A stretch of DNA of 64,000 bases. It comes from Ustilaginoidea virens. Taxonomy: Eukaryota; Ascomycota; Sordariomycetes; Hypocreales; Clavicipitaceae. This document shows positions 44,762-56,823 of this stretch, piece by piece (position 1 is the first letter of the stretch; each line of letters opens with the position of its first letter). Location: positions 1,798,001 to 1,862,000 of the forward strand of contig NC_057319.1 in assembly GCF_000687475.1 (NCBI RefSeq). The letters are read 5' to 3'. The notes below the pieces were generated by a model. That model did not search any database and was not told where the DNA came from. It worked only from the letters and a program-made list of their open reading frames with translations. Made by a program: the position numbers and the translations under genes.

Positions 44762-44978
44762 TGTAACGAATAGGGCCTAAAGGGCCCTAAGCGGGTGTCT
44801 GCGCATATCATCTGGGTTTTAGCCTAACCTTCTATCTGACCGTTAGGCCAGATAAAAGAGTACGTATTATACCAAGTTACTATGACTTGGTATAATTGAT
44901 ACCTATATCATACTAGCCGCGCGCACTTACTGTAAGCTTGTTCTTAGTATGAGACGGGCATAGCCCGAATCCTTGACA
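44762..44978 (-). repeat. Element D middle LTR
   Basis: 217 bp, minus strand TGTCAAGGATTCGGGC to TTCGTTACA. It contains TGGCCTAACGG (44850-44840), A-box-like. Confidence 0.8.
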
Positions 44979-44980
44979 TA

Positions 44981-45187
44981 TGTAACGAAGTGGCCCAAAA
45001 GGGCCCTAAGCGAGTGCCGCGCACATCGCCAGGTAAAAACCTACTCTCTTAACCATACGACCAAAAGAGTACGTATTGTACCAAGTTACTATGACTTGGT
45101 ACAATTGACACCTATATCACACTAGTCGCGCGCACTTACTGGAAGCTTGTCCTTAGTATGAGACGGGCGTAGCCCGAATCCTTGACA
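44981..45187 (-). repeat. Element D right (third) LTR
   Basis: 207 bp, separated from the middle LTR by the dinucleotide TA only. Its outer end abuts the target duplication CTAAG. It differs from the middle LTR by substitutions and a short deletion near 45005-45050. Confidence 0.8.
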
Positions 45188-45192
45188 CTAAG

Positions 45193-45714
45193 GTAGCTAC
45201 TTACTGTGAATTTTAACCTTATTAAGACGAGAATATAAGTAAATTATTAGTACTACTGCTAAAGAATAATAATCTTAGCGTAGAACTAATAGCAGAATGC
45301 TTATACCTGCAGTTATAGCAATAAGGAATCTTATTACTATTTGCTATAAAATATTGAGACTTAGGTCAAATATTATAATAATTTAAGCAGACTTATTGTT
45401 TATCTTGATTATTTGTACTATTAATAGTGCTCGCATACTAAATATATAGGCTATCGGGATATTGATGCGCAGTAGCATAAGTAATTCTATATATACTGCA
45501 AATAAAGAAACTAATATTATTATTATTATTATTACTATCTCGAGATAGAGGCTGAGATAAAGGCTAAGATAGAGGCTAATTATATTAATTTAGTTGCAAA
45601 AGGGCTAATAATAGAGGAGTAGCTAAGGGCTGCTTGCCGGCTTAGTATTAAACCTAATATTCACGCCGAATAATATCCTATATATATATATATTAGAGTT
45701 TATATAATATATCT
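45193..45714. other. Unidentified sequence U, block 4, with an ATT microsatellite
   Basis: Between element D and Copia-E; ends with the Copia-E target TATCT (45710-45714). Contains (ATT)n at 45515-45534 and a Glu/Lys-rich frame EIEAEIKAKIEANYIN (about 45545-45600). No family recognised. Confidence 0.5.
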
Positions 45715-46045
45715 TATCGGAATCGCTGTTGTAAGGTGCCCAATTGGGCACATTGCGACGGATGTGCCGCGCACACTGCCGCACACACAATATAGCCACT
45801 TTTGCCCCTTTACCCCTAAGCCCGGTAGGGCACGCGGGCAGCCCGGCCCGACTGCGCCGATGCACGTGACCACAGCATACACAAAAAGGCCACATCGTAT
45901 AATTACCCTCTTTTGCTTCCTTTCTTTCCATTTAGATAGTCAGTCATTAGTAAAGTTAATAAATCCTTTACTTAGTGACCTTACGGTATACGATACCACG
46001 CGCGCGACCCTACGTACAATTGGGTACCCCGAGTATATATTAACA
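45715..46045 (+). repeat. Copia-E 5' LTR
   Basis: 331 bp, TATCGGAATCGC to TTAACA. Its GC-rich middle (45735-45860) gives chance open frames on both strands. Immediately inside is GTAGTG-ATAAC-CACTAC (46053-46069), a perfect 6-bp stem where the primer-binding site would be. Confidence 0.93.
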
Positions 46046-47535
46046 CTAATTAGTAGTGATAACCACTACTTACAGGATAATTATATCCCGCAAAGAACGG
46101 TATATTATAGATTAGTAAGATATTGATTTCGAAGAGGCAGTTAAGCTTTCTCGGCTATACTAACTAAAGGGAGAACGATTTATAACCTCTCCTTCCCCTT
46201 ATCTATCACGAGGAAGAATAAGATACGCTAAATATCATAATATTTAAAGATACCCTTAGCATCTAAGAAGAACGATTTATAACCTCTTCCTATTCTTTCT
46301 TTCTTTTACTACTATAGTAAAAGCCCTCTCAAATCTTATACTCTTTATAATACATCCCCCCCCTTTAAACCCTCATCTTAATACTATAGCCTCATCATTA
46401 TCATTATTATAATAACCACGAGAGCTACCTAAGAGGATATAACGGTTCGCCTTACTTTTTAACGATAATTAGCCTAACGCGATAGAGCCTATCGACCCTA
46501 ATAATGCCACGAATATACAGCTATATAGCTGTATCGCCTTCCTTATAGATACATATAAGGAAAATACCTACCTAAATGATAATCTCTAGGAATAATTCTG
46601 CGAGGATTATAGCGAGTAGAATAAAGCCCTATTACGCCATATTAACGTTTAGGTTTTACGGTAGTTCCGTTCAACATTACGGGAACACGGCGTATACATC
46701 AGAGCATTGGGTTTACTAATAATACTAACCCTCCTTAAATGCCTTTAATAACAACAGAATCCATAATAGCTTCAAAAGGAAGTAACCTAGCAACTTGCTC
46801 GTAATATATTCCTATCCCGGCTTAACCCTATTAGGGAAGCCTTACTACCTATCGGTAATACCAAGTAAGAAATATAAAGGCTTCAAAATACGCCCTCACA
46901 TATATATATAAGGCCCTTATCATCATTATTATTACGAGCCCCTATAATAGTTATACGAATACCCTTACTAAGGCTCTCGCTACGGCACTTGTAAGCCCTA
47001 TTAACGCCAAAAGACTTCGCAATACTAATAGCATAATCACATTCATAATAACCTATTATCCCCCCCTCTATATCGAAAAAGCCCCTTGCCCCTACTCCTA
47101 CCGAAAAAAAAAGGGGCTAATCCCTATAACCAAAAGGGAAAACGCCTATTTATAATAGGCCGCTATTCGAAACAAAGAAAAGCTCCCATTATCAATAATA
47201 ATATATAACGGCCGATAATTACAGCCTATAAGACCGACCCAATCAGATATATCAACCTAGGGATTATACCCCTAGCTAAGGCGGCTATCTCAATACCCCT
47301 TAAGGCTAAAGCAGGCCTAATAGAGGTCGGGTTATAGACCCCGATAATATGCTTCCTTCAATAGAGGACCCTAACGATAATACCCTCCAAGCTAATACCG
47401 CCCCTAATACTAAATATCACAAATCATAGTATCGCAGCCTATAGGCTTAAATGCCTTAACTACTAGCCTAAACACCTCATCTAATAATACTAAAAATAGG
47501 CACGGCACCTAGCCCTTCCTATTAATATCGGCCTA
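46046..47535 (+). other. Copia-E leader, no gene recognised
   Basis: About 1.5 kb between the 5' LTR and gag. It contains a short direct repeat GAACGATTTATAACCTCT (46171 and 46269 area) and CAT/ATT-rich runs near 46390 and 46920. No protein family seen. Long leaders occur in other LTR elements; a lost host insert is also possible. Confidence 0.5.
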
Positions 47536-47539
47536 CTTA

Positions 47540-48900
47540 GGCCGATAAACGGACCGTCTTAATGGGAGGACTAGTAAACCCAGACCGACCTAGGTTATAG
47601 GATAGCTAGAGCTCCCGCTAGCCTACCGTAAGGCTATCGATAAGCTATTCTAGAATACCCTCTAGAATACCCCTAAGGTTATACCCGAAAAGCCTATATA
47701 AAAGCCGGGTTTAACTAAAAAGATTATTCCTAAACTAGGTTTAATAATATATTAAAGAAGATATCTAACCTCTTATGCAGCTATTATATAGAGGATAGAT
47801 ATAGCAGTAAAATAGATAATTTCCTTATACTAAAGGTTATATCTTTTAAGAGTAAGTACTGCCTACTAAAATTACCCGATAATATATTCGCCAGAGCCTT
47901 CTAAATTATACTTATTAGCGATACTAAGACCTATTACTTTAATAATATTAAATGTATTCGCAATACCCTTACTTTCGACGATATAGTATATAAAGTTAAA
48001 AGCTATTTCGAAAATAAGAGCATAAAGTAATTCTATTTGCACCATTAGAATAGAATAACGCTCTAATCAATTATTGCGAAATATCCTAATAAGTTAAAGC
48101 TAAAATGCCTTAATATCCTACTAGAAGAACTTTAATGCCTATATTATAGTCTTTTTCCCCCCTTTATAGCTAATATAGAGCTTCATCGGCAAATGCTTAA
48201 CGCTATAAGGGATACCCCTAAGTATAGCTAGGCCCTATATCGTTATACCCCTATATTCGAAGGCCTCGCCGCTAACCTATAGCAATCCCTTTCTATCTAT
48301 GAGACTACCTATATAACTCAATAGTATCAATTCCTTTAATAACAATAAGCTTAATAATATCAGGATATTAAAGATATTAATAATAATATAGTATTATTCA
48401 CTAACTGTAAATATAGTCAATCCCACCCTTAATACCGATTCGGCCTATAGCAGCAGTATCAATAGCAATAATAGAATCACGCCTTTCCATCTAGGCCTTA
48501 TTAAAAAAAATGCTTTACTTATAATAAATCAGGATATTAGTTATCTAACTATACTAATAAAGAGTAATAAGAATTAAAGGCATAATAGCTAAAAAACCGC
48601 TCTAACCGGACCGCCCCTAATAATAAGAAATTCCATATTTTCCTATAGGAATATAAAGGGACTACCGACCGAGACCTTAAAGATACCGATTTTAATAATA
48701 TCGTTAAAGATATTAAAGCTATAATAGTAGGGGTTATACATTAGGATATAGAGGATGCTATCGCACTATAAATTACAGCCACTTAGTATTTCTTAGCCCC
48801 TATACAAATAGAACCATTACCTTTTTTATCTATCGCAATATTGTAAGCCCTATAGGATGAATTATACCGATACGCCTTCCTGCAAATTGACCCCTTTTAA
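47540..48900 (+). pseudogene. Copia-E gag remnant
   Basis: Frame with segments KIDNFLILKVISFKSKYCLLKLPDN (first part near 47820), FDDIVYKVKSYFE, LELHRQMLNAIRDTPKY-like sequence, then a Gln-rich region and the knuckle CFTYNKSGYQLSNYTNKE (about 48510-48560). This corresponds to the fungal Copia form C-x2-C-x3-GCW-x4-HT, with Tyr for the second Cys, Tyr for the third Cys and Tyr for His. Capsid precursor. Stops are TAG/TAA and no start codon can be defended. It runs on into the protease. Confidence 0.72.
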
Positions 48901-49170
48901 ATGCCCTTACTAAGTTCTGCCTTTCTAGAAGAAGAACATTATAGTAATTATACCTTCCGCGGAATCCTACTGGATATTAGCGCCTCCGGCCTATTAATAG
49001 CAGGCCTAGGTCAAGCAAAGGCCCTAATGAGATTGATAAAGACCCTAACTATCGAGGCGACTAATAAAAAGCATATAGTGAACTTTGGCGCTAGCTCTGC
49101 TATATCTTCCGGTATACTAAATATCCTAATAATATTTAGTAATATCCCCTTCTATATCCTTAATAGTAGC
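48901..49170 (+). pseudogene. Copia-E protease, N-terminal part, cut by Copia-A2
   Basis: Open from ATG 48901. FRGILLDISASGLLIAGLGQAKAL corresponds to the fungal Copia protease motif GIMIDTGAS...AGYGQ; the catalytic triad DTG is now DIS. The domain continues to FSNIPFYILNS, where Copia-A2 begins (TSD GTAGC at 49166-49170). Translation past 49170 is A2 LTR sequence, not protease. The rest lies at 56824-56950. Confidence 0.78.
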
Positions 49171-49906
49171 TGTTGCAAAATGGTGACTCAGAACACTGTT
49201 GGAAAGTATACTAAGTACCGACAGTGGCGTACAAGGCGTTGCAGAATAAAACAAGCTGGTTAAAGATTAAAAACGCACACACGGGGTTGACCAGAGCAAA
49301 GATGTCAGGGAAATCTGATTCTAATTGTTGGTGACTATTCTAGCTAGAAAGAGGGAATTTTGGGCATATTTCTACCATCTTGAAGAAGTGGTTGAAAATA
49401 ATGAAAAACTGCAAAAATAGCGAAAAACCCGACGAAAAGTCGGTCTGCCCAACCGTGCCCAGTCTGTGCCCAATATCCTACCCAGTGCCTACCTAATGCC
49501 TACCCAACCAAGCCAATGGCTTGTAGCGGTGTGCCGGATGCCCTATAACAGCCTGCCGTACGGGCCGGAAGCCCTATATCGGTCTGCCGTAAATGACCGG
49601 TGTAGCGGGTGACTGTATGTAGAAGGCCGAAAGTGCTGGTATTAGCAAGGTTTGCCCATTTGGTAATCCCGTAGAAATGCGCCGCCTGTTGTGGGCCCTG
49701 TGGCCCACTGTGACCGGCCGCTGTGGCCGGATGTGGGTCGCTGTACCGGTGCCGTGACCGGCGCTATGGCCCACTGTAATCGGCGTTGTGGGGCGCTGTG
49801 CCCCACCATAGCGCCTGGTATAGCCACCGCGATATCTCAATATAGAGACGTCGTACGGTAGCGAGACCAGTACCAAAATACAGCTAAAAAGGCGCTGATT
49901 TCAACA
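49171..49906 (-). repeat. Copia-A2 3' LTR
   Basis: 736 bp, TGTTGC to GATTTCAACA. The palindrome cluster is at 49680-49805. Followed by the polypurine tract complement CCCCCTCTGATTA (49907-49919). Confidence 0.94.
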
Positions 49907-49998
49907 CCCCCTCTGATTAGCAATATGGCTAATCCTAGCGTTAAAATAAAAGAAAGAAACCCTATAAAAAATCAGAAAAAAAAAAAAAGATAATGATG

Positions 49999-51900
49999 CT
50001 ATAAAGATTGCAGCCCTAATAGCTGCCGAAATATGGGGAATTTCGGGCTTAGAAGTGGTTTGGTGAGTCTATCCGCAGGCATATCTGTCGTGGGTAAATA
50101 AGATATTTTTACTAGGCCGGCTTGGGCCTTCTCACGTATATACCGGAATTTAAGCAAGGTATGCTTAGTGCGGGCATACTGATTTAGGTCATTTGCGTTA
50201 GAAATAGACCCTTAGTTATCGCAGTATAGTGGTATCGGGCGTTGAATATCGACCTGGATTTCTTTAAATAAATTAGATATCCACTCCACTTCGCGAATCG
50301 CTTCAAGCATTACATCAGATTCGGCTTTAAGCGTTGATAAAACCACAGTCGAAAACCGTTTTGACTTCTAGCTAATAGGCCCACTATTCAAGGTAGTAAG
50401 ATAACCACCAGTAGACTTAGAAGTAAGGCGATAACCAGCAAAATCGCTGTTAGAAAATGCAGCTAATACTACGGTAGCTTTAGCGGCTCGGTAACAAATG
50501 GCTGTATTTGCCGTACTAGCTAAGTAGCGAAAAGCGCCCTTAGCAGCATTAAGCTGTGTAGTGGAAGCCTATTGCATATATCGTGATAGGTATTGCGTTA
50601 GAAAGGCAAGGTCAGGTCTTGATATCATTATCAACTATATCGATGTCCCTACTAGCTGCTAGAATAAGTATTGATTATTAGCATCCAGCGGCGTATCGTC
50701 AGCCTCAGTAAGTATACCGGGCTGTAGCGGGATTAGATACGGTTGTGCGTCCTTAAGGTTGAATTTCTTAAGGACTTCCGCAATAAATTGCGATTGGTGC
50801 AGCTATAACAGGCCCTTTTCTCTATCCCTAATAATCTGCACTCCTAGAAAGAAGGAGGCAGGTCCTCGGTCTTCTATAGTATAAACCTTATGGAATTTGG
50901 CCTTAAGCTGGTCAATATAGCTAAGGTCCGGACCGATAATTAAGCAGTCATCCATATAGGTCACAATAAAGGTATGCATTCCTTTATTATAGAAGACGGC
51001 AGTATTAGAAAGTAATGGCTTAAAACCCTCTTGCACTAAAAGGTCTTTTAACCGTAACTGCCACTCGCGAGGGCCTTATTTTAGCCCATATAAGGCTTTC
51101 TTTAATAGTATGACCTATAATGCAGAGGGGTTATATCTAACCTTAGTAAGCAAGGCTAAAAGTCGATGATGCTGTTGGTCAGACCATAAGGCTGGGTTAG
51201 GTAAGAGTAGGCTTTCTGCAAATTCTAGAAAACCAGCTGGAATCTCTATATAAATCGTCTCCAGTAGTTCACTATTTAGAAAGGCACTAATAAAGTCGAT
51301 CTGCTCTATTTCCTAGTTATTTGCAGCAGTAAGAGCAAGGATAATCCTCTATATTAGTGGGATCGAAGTTGAGGCATAGGTCTCCGTAAAGTCTTGCCTA
51401 GATACCTGCATAAAGCCTTTAATAATTAATCGTGCCTTATATTTAACCGGGTTATTATTCGCATCTTTCTTAACGCGAAAAACAGGCCGGTTATATAATA
51501 TTTTCCTACTAGCAGGAACACTAGTCTTAGGAATAAATTAGAAGATATTTAAATCGATTAATTGCTCGAATTCCGAAAATAAGGCTTTAACCCAGCTATC
51601 CTTATATGGGTTATATAAGACTTCCTTCCAGCTATTAGGCACACCTTTTGGGGCCCGTTTTGCAGCCTTAATCTTAGCTGTATAGTATATATCGTATATT
51701 TGCTGGTAAAAAGCATAGGAAGGGGGGAAATCCTGTATAGGAGCCTCTGGGGGGCTGCCTGGGTATCTGAAAATTCTATTATTTTTCGGCTGGGTGGGTG
51801 AGAACCCGAAAATGCCGTTGTTTTCCGGCTGGGTGGGTGGAAAAATGCTATTGTTTTCCGGTTGTATAGGTGGGAAAAAACCCTATTGGTCAGTCTGTAG
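49999..51900 (-). pseudogene. Copia-A2 reverse transcriptase and RNase H remnant
   Basis: Reading leftward: RT from the SWKEVLYNPYKDSWVKAL-like codons (about 51640), then the intact box TYMDDCLIIG (YMDD at 50958-50947) and ASFFLGVQIIRD. RNase H follows at about 50640-50250 with SDFAGYRLTSKSTGG and AESDVMLEAIREV. It ends LLGLQSL with TAG at 49999-50001. Stops are TAG/TAA. The active-site Asp pair is preserved, as in A1 and B1. Confidence 0.8.
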
Positions 51901-52359
51901 GTCAGACTGTTAGTCAGACTATTGGTCGTTAGTCTGTAGGTCTAAAAGTGACCTATAGTATCCATAACCTAGGATACCTTGCACGTCTTATATCTGTGGC
52001 TGCATTCTTCCTCGAATTCTACCCCTAGTAGCCCTAACCTGGTATGGCTGAATAGGCACCTTTTCTAATACTCGAAATATTTTCTCCTATAGTTTCTTAT
52101 TTGAGGCGATATCTGGACTCTCGAATTTTAGATATTCTAGTATAGGCAGCGTTTTACTATGGCGAAATACTGTATTTACTAGGAAGCCGGGCGAAAAGGC
52201 AGAATCTATTGTATTGGAAAGTCGCAGAAAATCAGTATATGTGGGGCTTTGAGATTCGGACCATTGAAAATTTTCTATATAGGGCGAGTCAGAATTTTCA
52301 TATATGCGGGGTATGCCTACTTTTGTGATGGATTCGGAAAATCTCGGTGGTTAAGATTC

Positions 52360-54560
52360 CTAGTGATGAGAGCTTTCTGCATTTCCTAGTATTTGTAGCC
52401 TTTTTATATGGGAAAAAGGCGTAAATTCCTTAGCCGGTAAAAAAGGACCGTCTTGCCTAAGCTGAAAAGCTGAGTTAGGCTGAAGCGATTTAGAATCGAA
52501 AGACGGCGAATTACTAGGAAATGTTGTAGAATGCTGTGGCGGGCTAATTAGTGGTAGGCCTACTGGTTGTGGTAGGCCTATTAGTTGTGGTAGGCCCGCT
52601 GATTGTGGTGGATCTGTATGCTGTATTAGGCCTATTGGTTGTGGTGGGCCTGTGGGCTGTGTTGGATCCGTGGCCTGTGGTAGGCCTGTGCCCTCGGCTA
52701 AGCCTGAAATAGGCATATCTAGGCGAGGCGACTTCCAGATAGGCTCTTTTAGAGCAATTTGGTCGATATTTACCCCCTCTAAATTAGAAGGCGGTTGGAA
52801 ATCAAAAGTGCCCTCTAGGCCATTTGAAATAGGGCTTATACCTTTATTTTGGTAGGTAAAGGTAATAAAAGAGGTTTTAGTGACGACCCGGCGATATGAC
52901 ATATAGATAAGGTAGGTGCCGTTACCTAGCATAGCTAGTAACCTACCTAACTCGGTCTGGGGGGCCAGCTTATAGCTAATGACCCGTTTTTCTGGAGGGA
53001 TTAGTACCTCTATAGCCGCACTAATAGCCCTGAAGCTAGTAAGGTCGGGTAGGTGGTAGTGCGTAATTTCCGGAAAATCCTTCTTTAATTCCTTAAAAGG
53101 TAACGAAGAACAGTTTGTGACTGCTATTAGATTTACTAAGGTAGTAATACTAAGAATCACTGCAGACTAAAGGTAAGAAGGTAACCGAGACTAAAGTATA
53201 GTAGCTCTAAGTCGGTTAACGATGACCCGTATAGAGCGTTCTGCTAACCTATTTTACTTATGAATATAAGGGGAAGAGGTTAAAAAATCTATGCCCTTGA
53301 GAGCTAGCTAGGCTGTAATAACATTATTGATTTCCTTGCCACCATTATAGTGGAATTCAATAGTTGATTTGCCGTAGCGATTCTTAAGACCTTAGAAGAA
53401 CCCCTGTAATACTGGGAATACTGTGGGTCCTTCCTTATTAGGTAGTAGGTGCACCTAATGGAAGCGTGATTTCCGGTCTACTAAGATAAGGCAAATAGGG
53501 CGTTTGTTGTATGGTAGAGGGTTGATTTAGAAGATATCGCCCTCTATAATATCCAAATAATGCATAGGGTCTGGTATAGCCCTTAATGTAAAACGCCGAA
53601 CTGACTTTGCCCTTTTATAGGCGATGCAATTGAAATTAGAATCCTTTACCTTACTGAGATTAGGTAACCCTATAGTTGATGCATAGGTTTTCTTTAAAAG
53701 TTAGATTCCGATATGCCTAAGCCGGATATGCTAAAGTCCGGCTAATAATAGCAGCTTTTGATATTCTGTATTAGCAGCTGGTATTGTGACTGGGGCTGGG
53801 TTGAGGGTGACCGGGGCCCTCTATAGTGGTTAGGCTATATTGGGAATAGCAGCCTCTATTGGTACCACCGAAAAACTAGGACTAACTAGTGGGTTAGCTA
53901 GTAAGATTTCTTGCGAATTAGCTGGTGGAAGTGGAAGGTCCGAGTTAGCTAGTAGGGTAGGTAAATCCTCTAATAGGGGATATTCCTCGTATTCTTCTAG
54001 GTTAGCTAGGGCAGGTATTTCGACCGAGATATTATATGTAGCTAAGTGATTTTGGCTGGTATGGTATAAAAACGGCGAATCTACTCCTTTTTATTGTAAA
54101 AAGAAGCCATACTTCTTAAAATTAAGAAGCCTAATGCACTTATTATTGCTATTAACTAGGCTTTAGCCCTAAATACTGCTACGATTTAGATAGTGTTTAA
54201 CGCCGCTAAAAATATTAATATTAAAAGCTAGTATAAAGAGGGCGTTAGTAAGCTCTAAGGTGCCCCACTGAGGTGGGTTGGTGCCCTATAGCACGGTAAA
54301 ACGCGCTATGCCCTACCTACTAGGCTTAATTAGGCCACTACCTATACTGATGACTGGTCTGTTTCCGGTATAGTGTTGGAAGTAGGTGAAATGCTTTTTA
54401 TCGTTGATAATATATACCGTAGAACCAGTATCGTAGAGTAAAGAATCTATTAGCGTTTTCCCACCGGATTGTGCACTATAGCTAGTAGCTAGAAATTGCA
54501 TACATTTGCGGTCCTGGAAGGAAGAATAGGCTGTCTCACTAGGTATAAGACTTAGAGTAT
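52360..54560 (-). pseudogene. Copia-A2 protease and integrase remnant
   Basis: The protease keeps LLYDTGSTVYIINDKKHF with intact DTG (54432-54424). The GAG-pre-integrase segment near 53740 and the integrase core are interrupted. The integrase C-terminus and linker are open for 266 codons (53160-52360): FKELKKDFPEITHYHLPDL, LGRLLAMLGNGTYLIY, then a Pro/Gln-rich tail of repeated GLPQPxGLPQP-type units (about 52710-52550). The linker is the likely flexible joint between integrase and RT. It is more complete here than in A1. Confidence 0.78.
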
Positions 54561-54599
54561 TATAATTCCCTAGTACGAAGGAATCAATAGTCTTTTCCT

Positions 54600-55815
54600 T
54601 TTCGTCGGTCTTTTATAGGGTATCTGCTTTATTAGCTAAATCTTTCTTTTCTTTCTTTTTCTTATTTTCCGGCTTGCCTTATATAGCTAAAGAAGACCCT
54701 TATTGGGTAGAAGAAGACCCCTGTTTCTTTTTATTGGCGTTAGTGGTAGTATTTTTACCACCCTTACTAGTATTATTACTAGCTGGCTTGCTACTATTGC
54801 TGTTAGTAGCGGCACCTTTGACCTTTACGAGGTAGGTGGTAGCCCTTGCTACTAATGACCCTTTAATGTATTATTCTTCTAGTAAATCAACTATATAAAA
54901 TTGCAGGTTAATATTTGATGTATTTCCCTGAGTATAGGCGATTCTTATTATTATATAGTGCTATTCTGCCCACTAAAAAAAGACCCCTTCTACAGTATGT
55001 AAATACTAGCTGATTTGGTCGAAAGGTTATATATGGGAGCCTAAAATTTGCAGCCTAGATAGATAGCTATTAAAGGAGGCATTAAAAGATTCCAAGGTAC
55101 CCTTATAGCCTGTAAAATTAAGTTGATAGAAGGCAGGATATAGGTGGGTCCGCTATACGTCTGATGAATAAGAATACTATTTGGTGAGTAACGTAAAGGC
55201 TGACTCTAGGTTAGTGCACCAGTTGATAGCGGCAGCTGGTCCTTCTGTGCAACTATTCTTAATAAGTAATAGTAAAAGTGCTTGCTCTGAGTCGTTAAAT
55301 TTATTAGCAATAGAAGGATCTTCGATAAATTTAGCGATATTAAGTGCCCTAAGTTGAATTATAAGGGCCTATTTCTATTAGTCGAAGTTAGATGCCCCCT
55401 TTAGCTTTTAGGATTCCTAGAATCTATTGGCTGTTTTAGCTAGTTCTTTGATAGCTATAGTGCTGATTTGGCTGTTAATGCTGGATGGAACCGGTAGGGG
55501 TTATTGCTAGGCTTTAGGTAGAGAGGTATTTCCCTTACCTATAGGAGTTTAGAAGGTATCCACATCCATCATATCCTGTGATGGTAGGCTAGCAGCAGGC
55601 TTGATTAGTCTGTCTACTAAGGTGCCTACCTTATTAGCTAAAAAATCGATTTTAGAGTTTATTCGATTAAATTTATAACTGAATTCTTTTCTTATTTCCT
55701 ATTGGTCTTCCTTAAGCTAGGCAATTTCCTAGTCATTATTAGATTCTTCTACCTCTGCCGTATAGCTTAGATTATTAGCGGTAGGAACGTTCTGACTGGC
55801 TATTATAGGAAGAGA
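54600..55815 (-). pseudogene. Copia-A2 gag remnant
   Basis: Counterpart of A1 gag: coiled N-terminus, KVGTLVDRLIKPAASLPSQD (about 55640-55585), the gag domain, and a Lys/Asn/Ser-rich C-terminus (54830-54620). The expected initiator reads ATA (about 55813), as in A1. Broken by TAG/TAA. Confidence 0.7.
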
Positions 55816-56068
55816 AAAGGTGCTAGAAAGTCTTAAAAATGCGAAGAAAATTAAGACTGAAAATCTAGATAAAACTAGAAGAAAGCTGCATTAAGGAATA
55901 ACCTTAGAAAATCCTATTGTAAGGATATATTGCAGCTTAGTGTGGTAGCTGGGTTCCTAAATCTAGGATGATCAGTCCCTTATTAGTAGATTTCTGGAAG
56001 GTTAGCTACTAAATGCGTTAAAATCCTAAGTTAGCGTAAAAAAGTCTTAAGCTAGAAGCCTTGAGACA

Positions 56069-56082
56069 CCGGGCTTATAACC
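56069..56082 (-). promoter_or_regulatory. Primer-binding site of Copia-A2
   Basis: Minus strand GGTTATAAGCCCGG adjacent to the 5' LTR; the initiator-Met anticodon-arm type with one G to A change relative to A1. Confidence 0.78.
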
Positions 56083-56818
56083 TATTGCAAAATGGTGACT
56101 CAGAACACTGTTGGAAAGTATACTAAGTACCGATAGTGGCGTATAAGGCGTTGCAGAATAAAACAAGCTGGTTAAAGATTAAAAACGCATATACGGGGTT
56201 GACCAGAGCAAAGATATCAGGGAAATCTGATTCTAATTATTAGTGATTATTCTAGCTAGAAAGAGGGAATTTTAGGCATATTTCTACTATCTTGAAGAAG
56301 TGGTTGAAAATAATGAAAAACCGTAAAAATAGTGAAAAACCCGACGAAAAGTCGGTCTGCCCAACCGTGCCCAGTCTATGCCCAATATCCTACCCAGTGC
56401 CTACCCAATGCCTACCCAACCAAGCCAATGGCTTATAGCGGTGTGCCGGATGCCCTATAACAGCCTGCCGTACGGGCCGGAAGCCCTATATCGGTCTGCC
56501 GTAAATGACCGGTATAGCAGGTAACTGTATGTAGAAGGCCGAAAGTGCTGGTATTAGCAAGGTTTGCCCATTTGGTAATCCCGTAGAAATGCGCCGCCTG
56601 TTGTGGGCCCTGTGGCCCACTGTGACCGGCCGCTGTGGCCGGATGTGGGTCGCTGTACCGGTGCCGTGACCGGCGCTGTGGCCCACTGTAATCGGCGTTG
56701 TGGGGCGCTGTGCCCCACCATAGCGCCTGGTATAGCCACCGCGATATCTCAACGTAGAGACGTCGTACGGTAGCGAGACCAGTACCAAAATACAGCTAAA
56801 AAGGCGCTGATTTCAACA
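56083..56818 (-). repeat. Copia-A2 5' LTR
   Basis: 736 bp, TATTGC to GATTTCAACA, the same length as its partner; palindrome cluster at 56590-56715. Confidence 0.94.
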
Positions 56819-56823
56819 GTAGC

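Larger units (their letters stand above)
37041..45187 (-). mobile_element. Element D: miniature LTR element (TRIM-like) with three LTRs
   Basis: Target duplication CTAAG at 37036-37040 and 45188-45192 bounds the whole structure. Without the nested gypsy C3 it is about 0.8 kb: an LTR of about 216 bp (37041-37107 plus 44440-44588), a 173-bp internal region, a 217-bp LTR (44762-44978), 2 bp, and a third LTR of 207 bp (44981-45187). LTRs run TGTCAAGGATTCGGGC to CGTTACA on the minus strand. A purine-rich GAGAGGGAAG lies beside the left LTR, as a polypurine tract should. There is no coding capacity, so it would depend on another element. The first 24 bases of the LTR resemble the gypsy C LTR. Confidence 0.78.
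49171..56818 (-). mobile_element. Copia-A2: full-length family-A element on the minus strand
   Basis: Two 736-bp LTRs, target duplication GTAGC (49166-49170 and 56819-56823). Same internal order and motifs as A1, in reverse. It sits in the protease gene of Copia-E. Its LTRs are closer to intact than those of A1, and the coding region has longer open stretches (52360-53160), so it is probably the younger of the two A copies. Confidence 0.95.

Noticed and set aside
44435..45187. tRNA-derived SINE in tandem
   Set aside because: Box-like motifs first suggested a SINE, but the units begin TG and end CA, a purine-rich tract abuts one copy, and a single 5-bp duplication encloses all three, which fits an LTR element better. 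No poly-A tail is present.
45623..46126. Overlapping ORFs of about 100-120 codons at the Copia-E LTR (also 60170-60598)
   Set aside because: Both strands are open over the same GC-rich LTR segment, and the same frames recur in the other LTR copy; they are LTR sequence.
49171..49263. Extension of the Copia-E protease ORF beyond 49170
   Set aside because: The last 31 codons are Copia-A2 LTR sequence read through the insertion junction.
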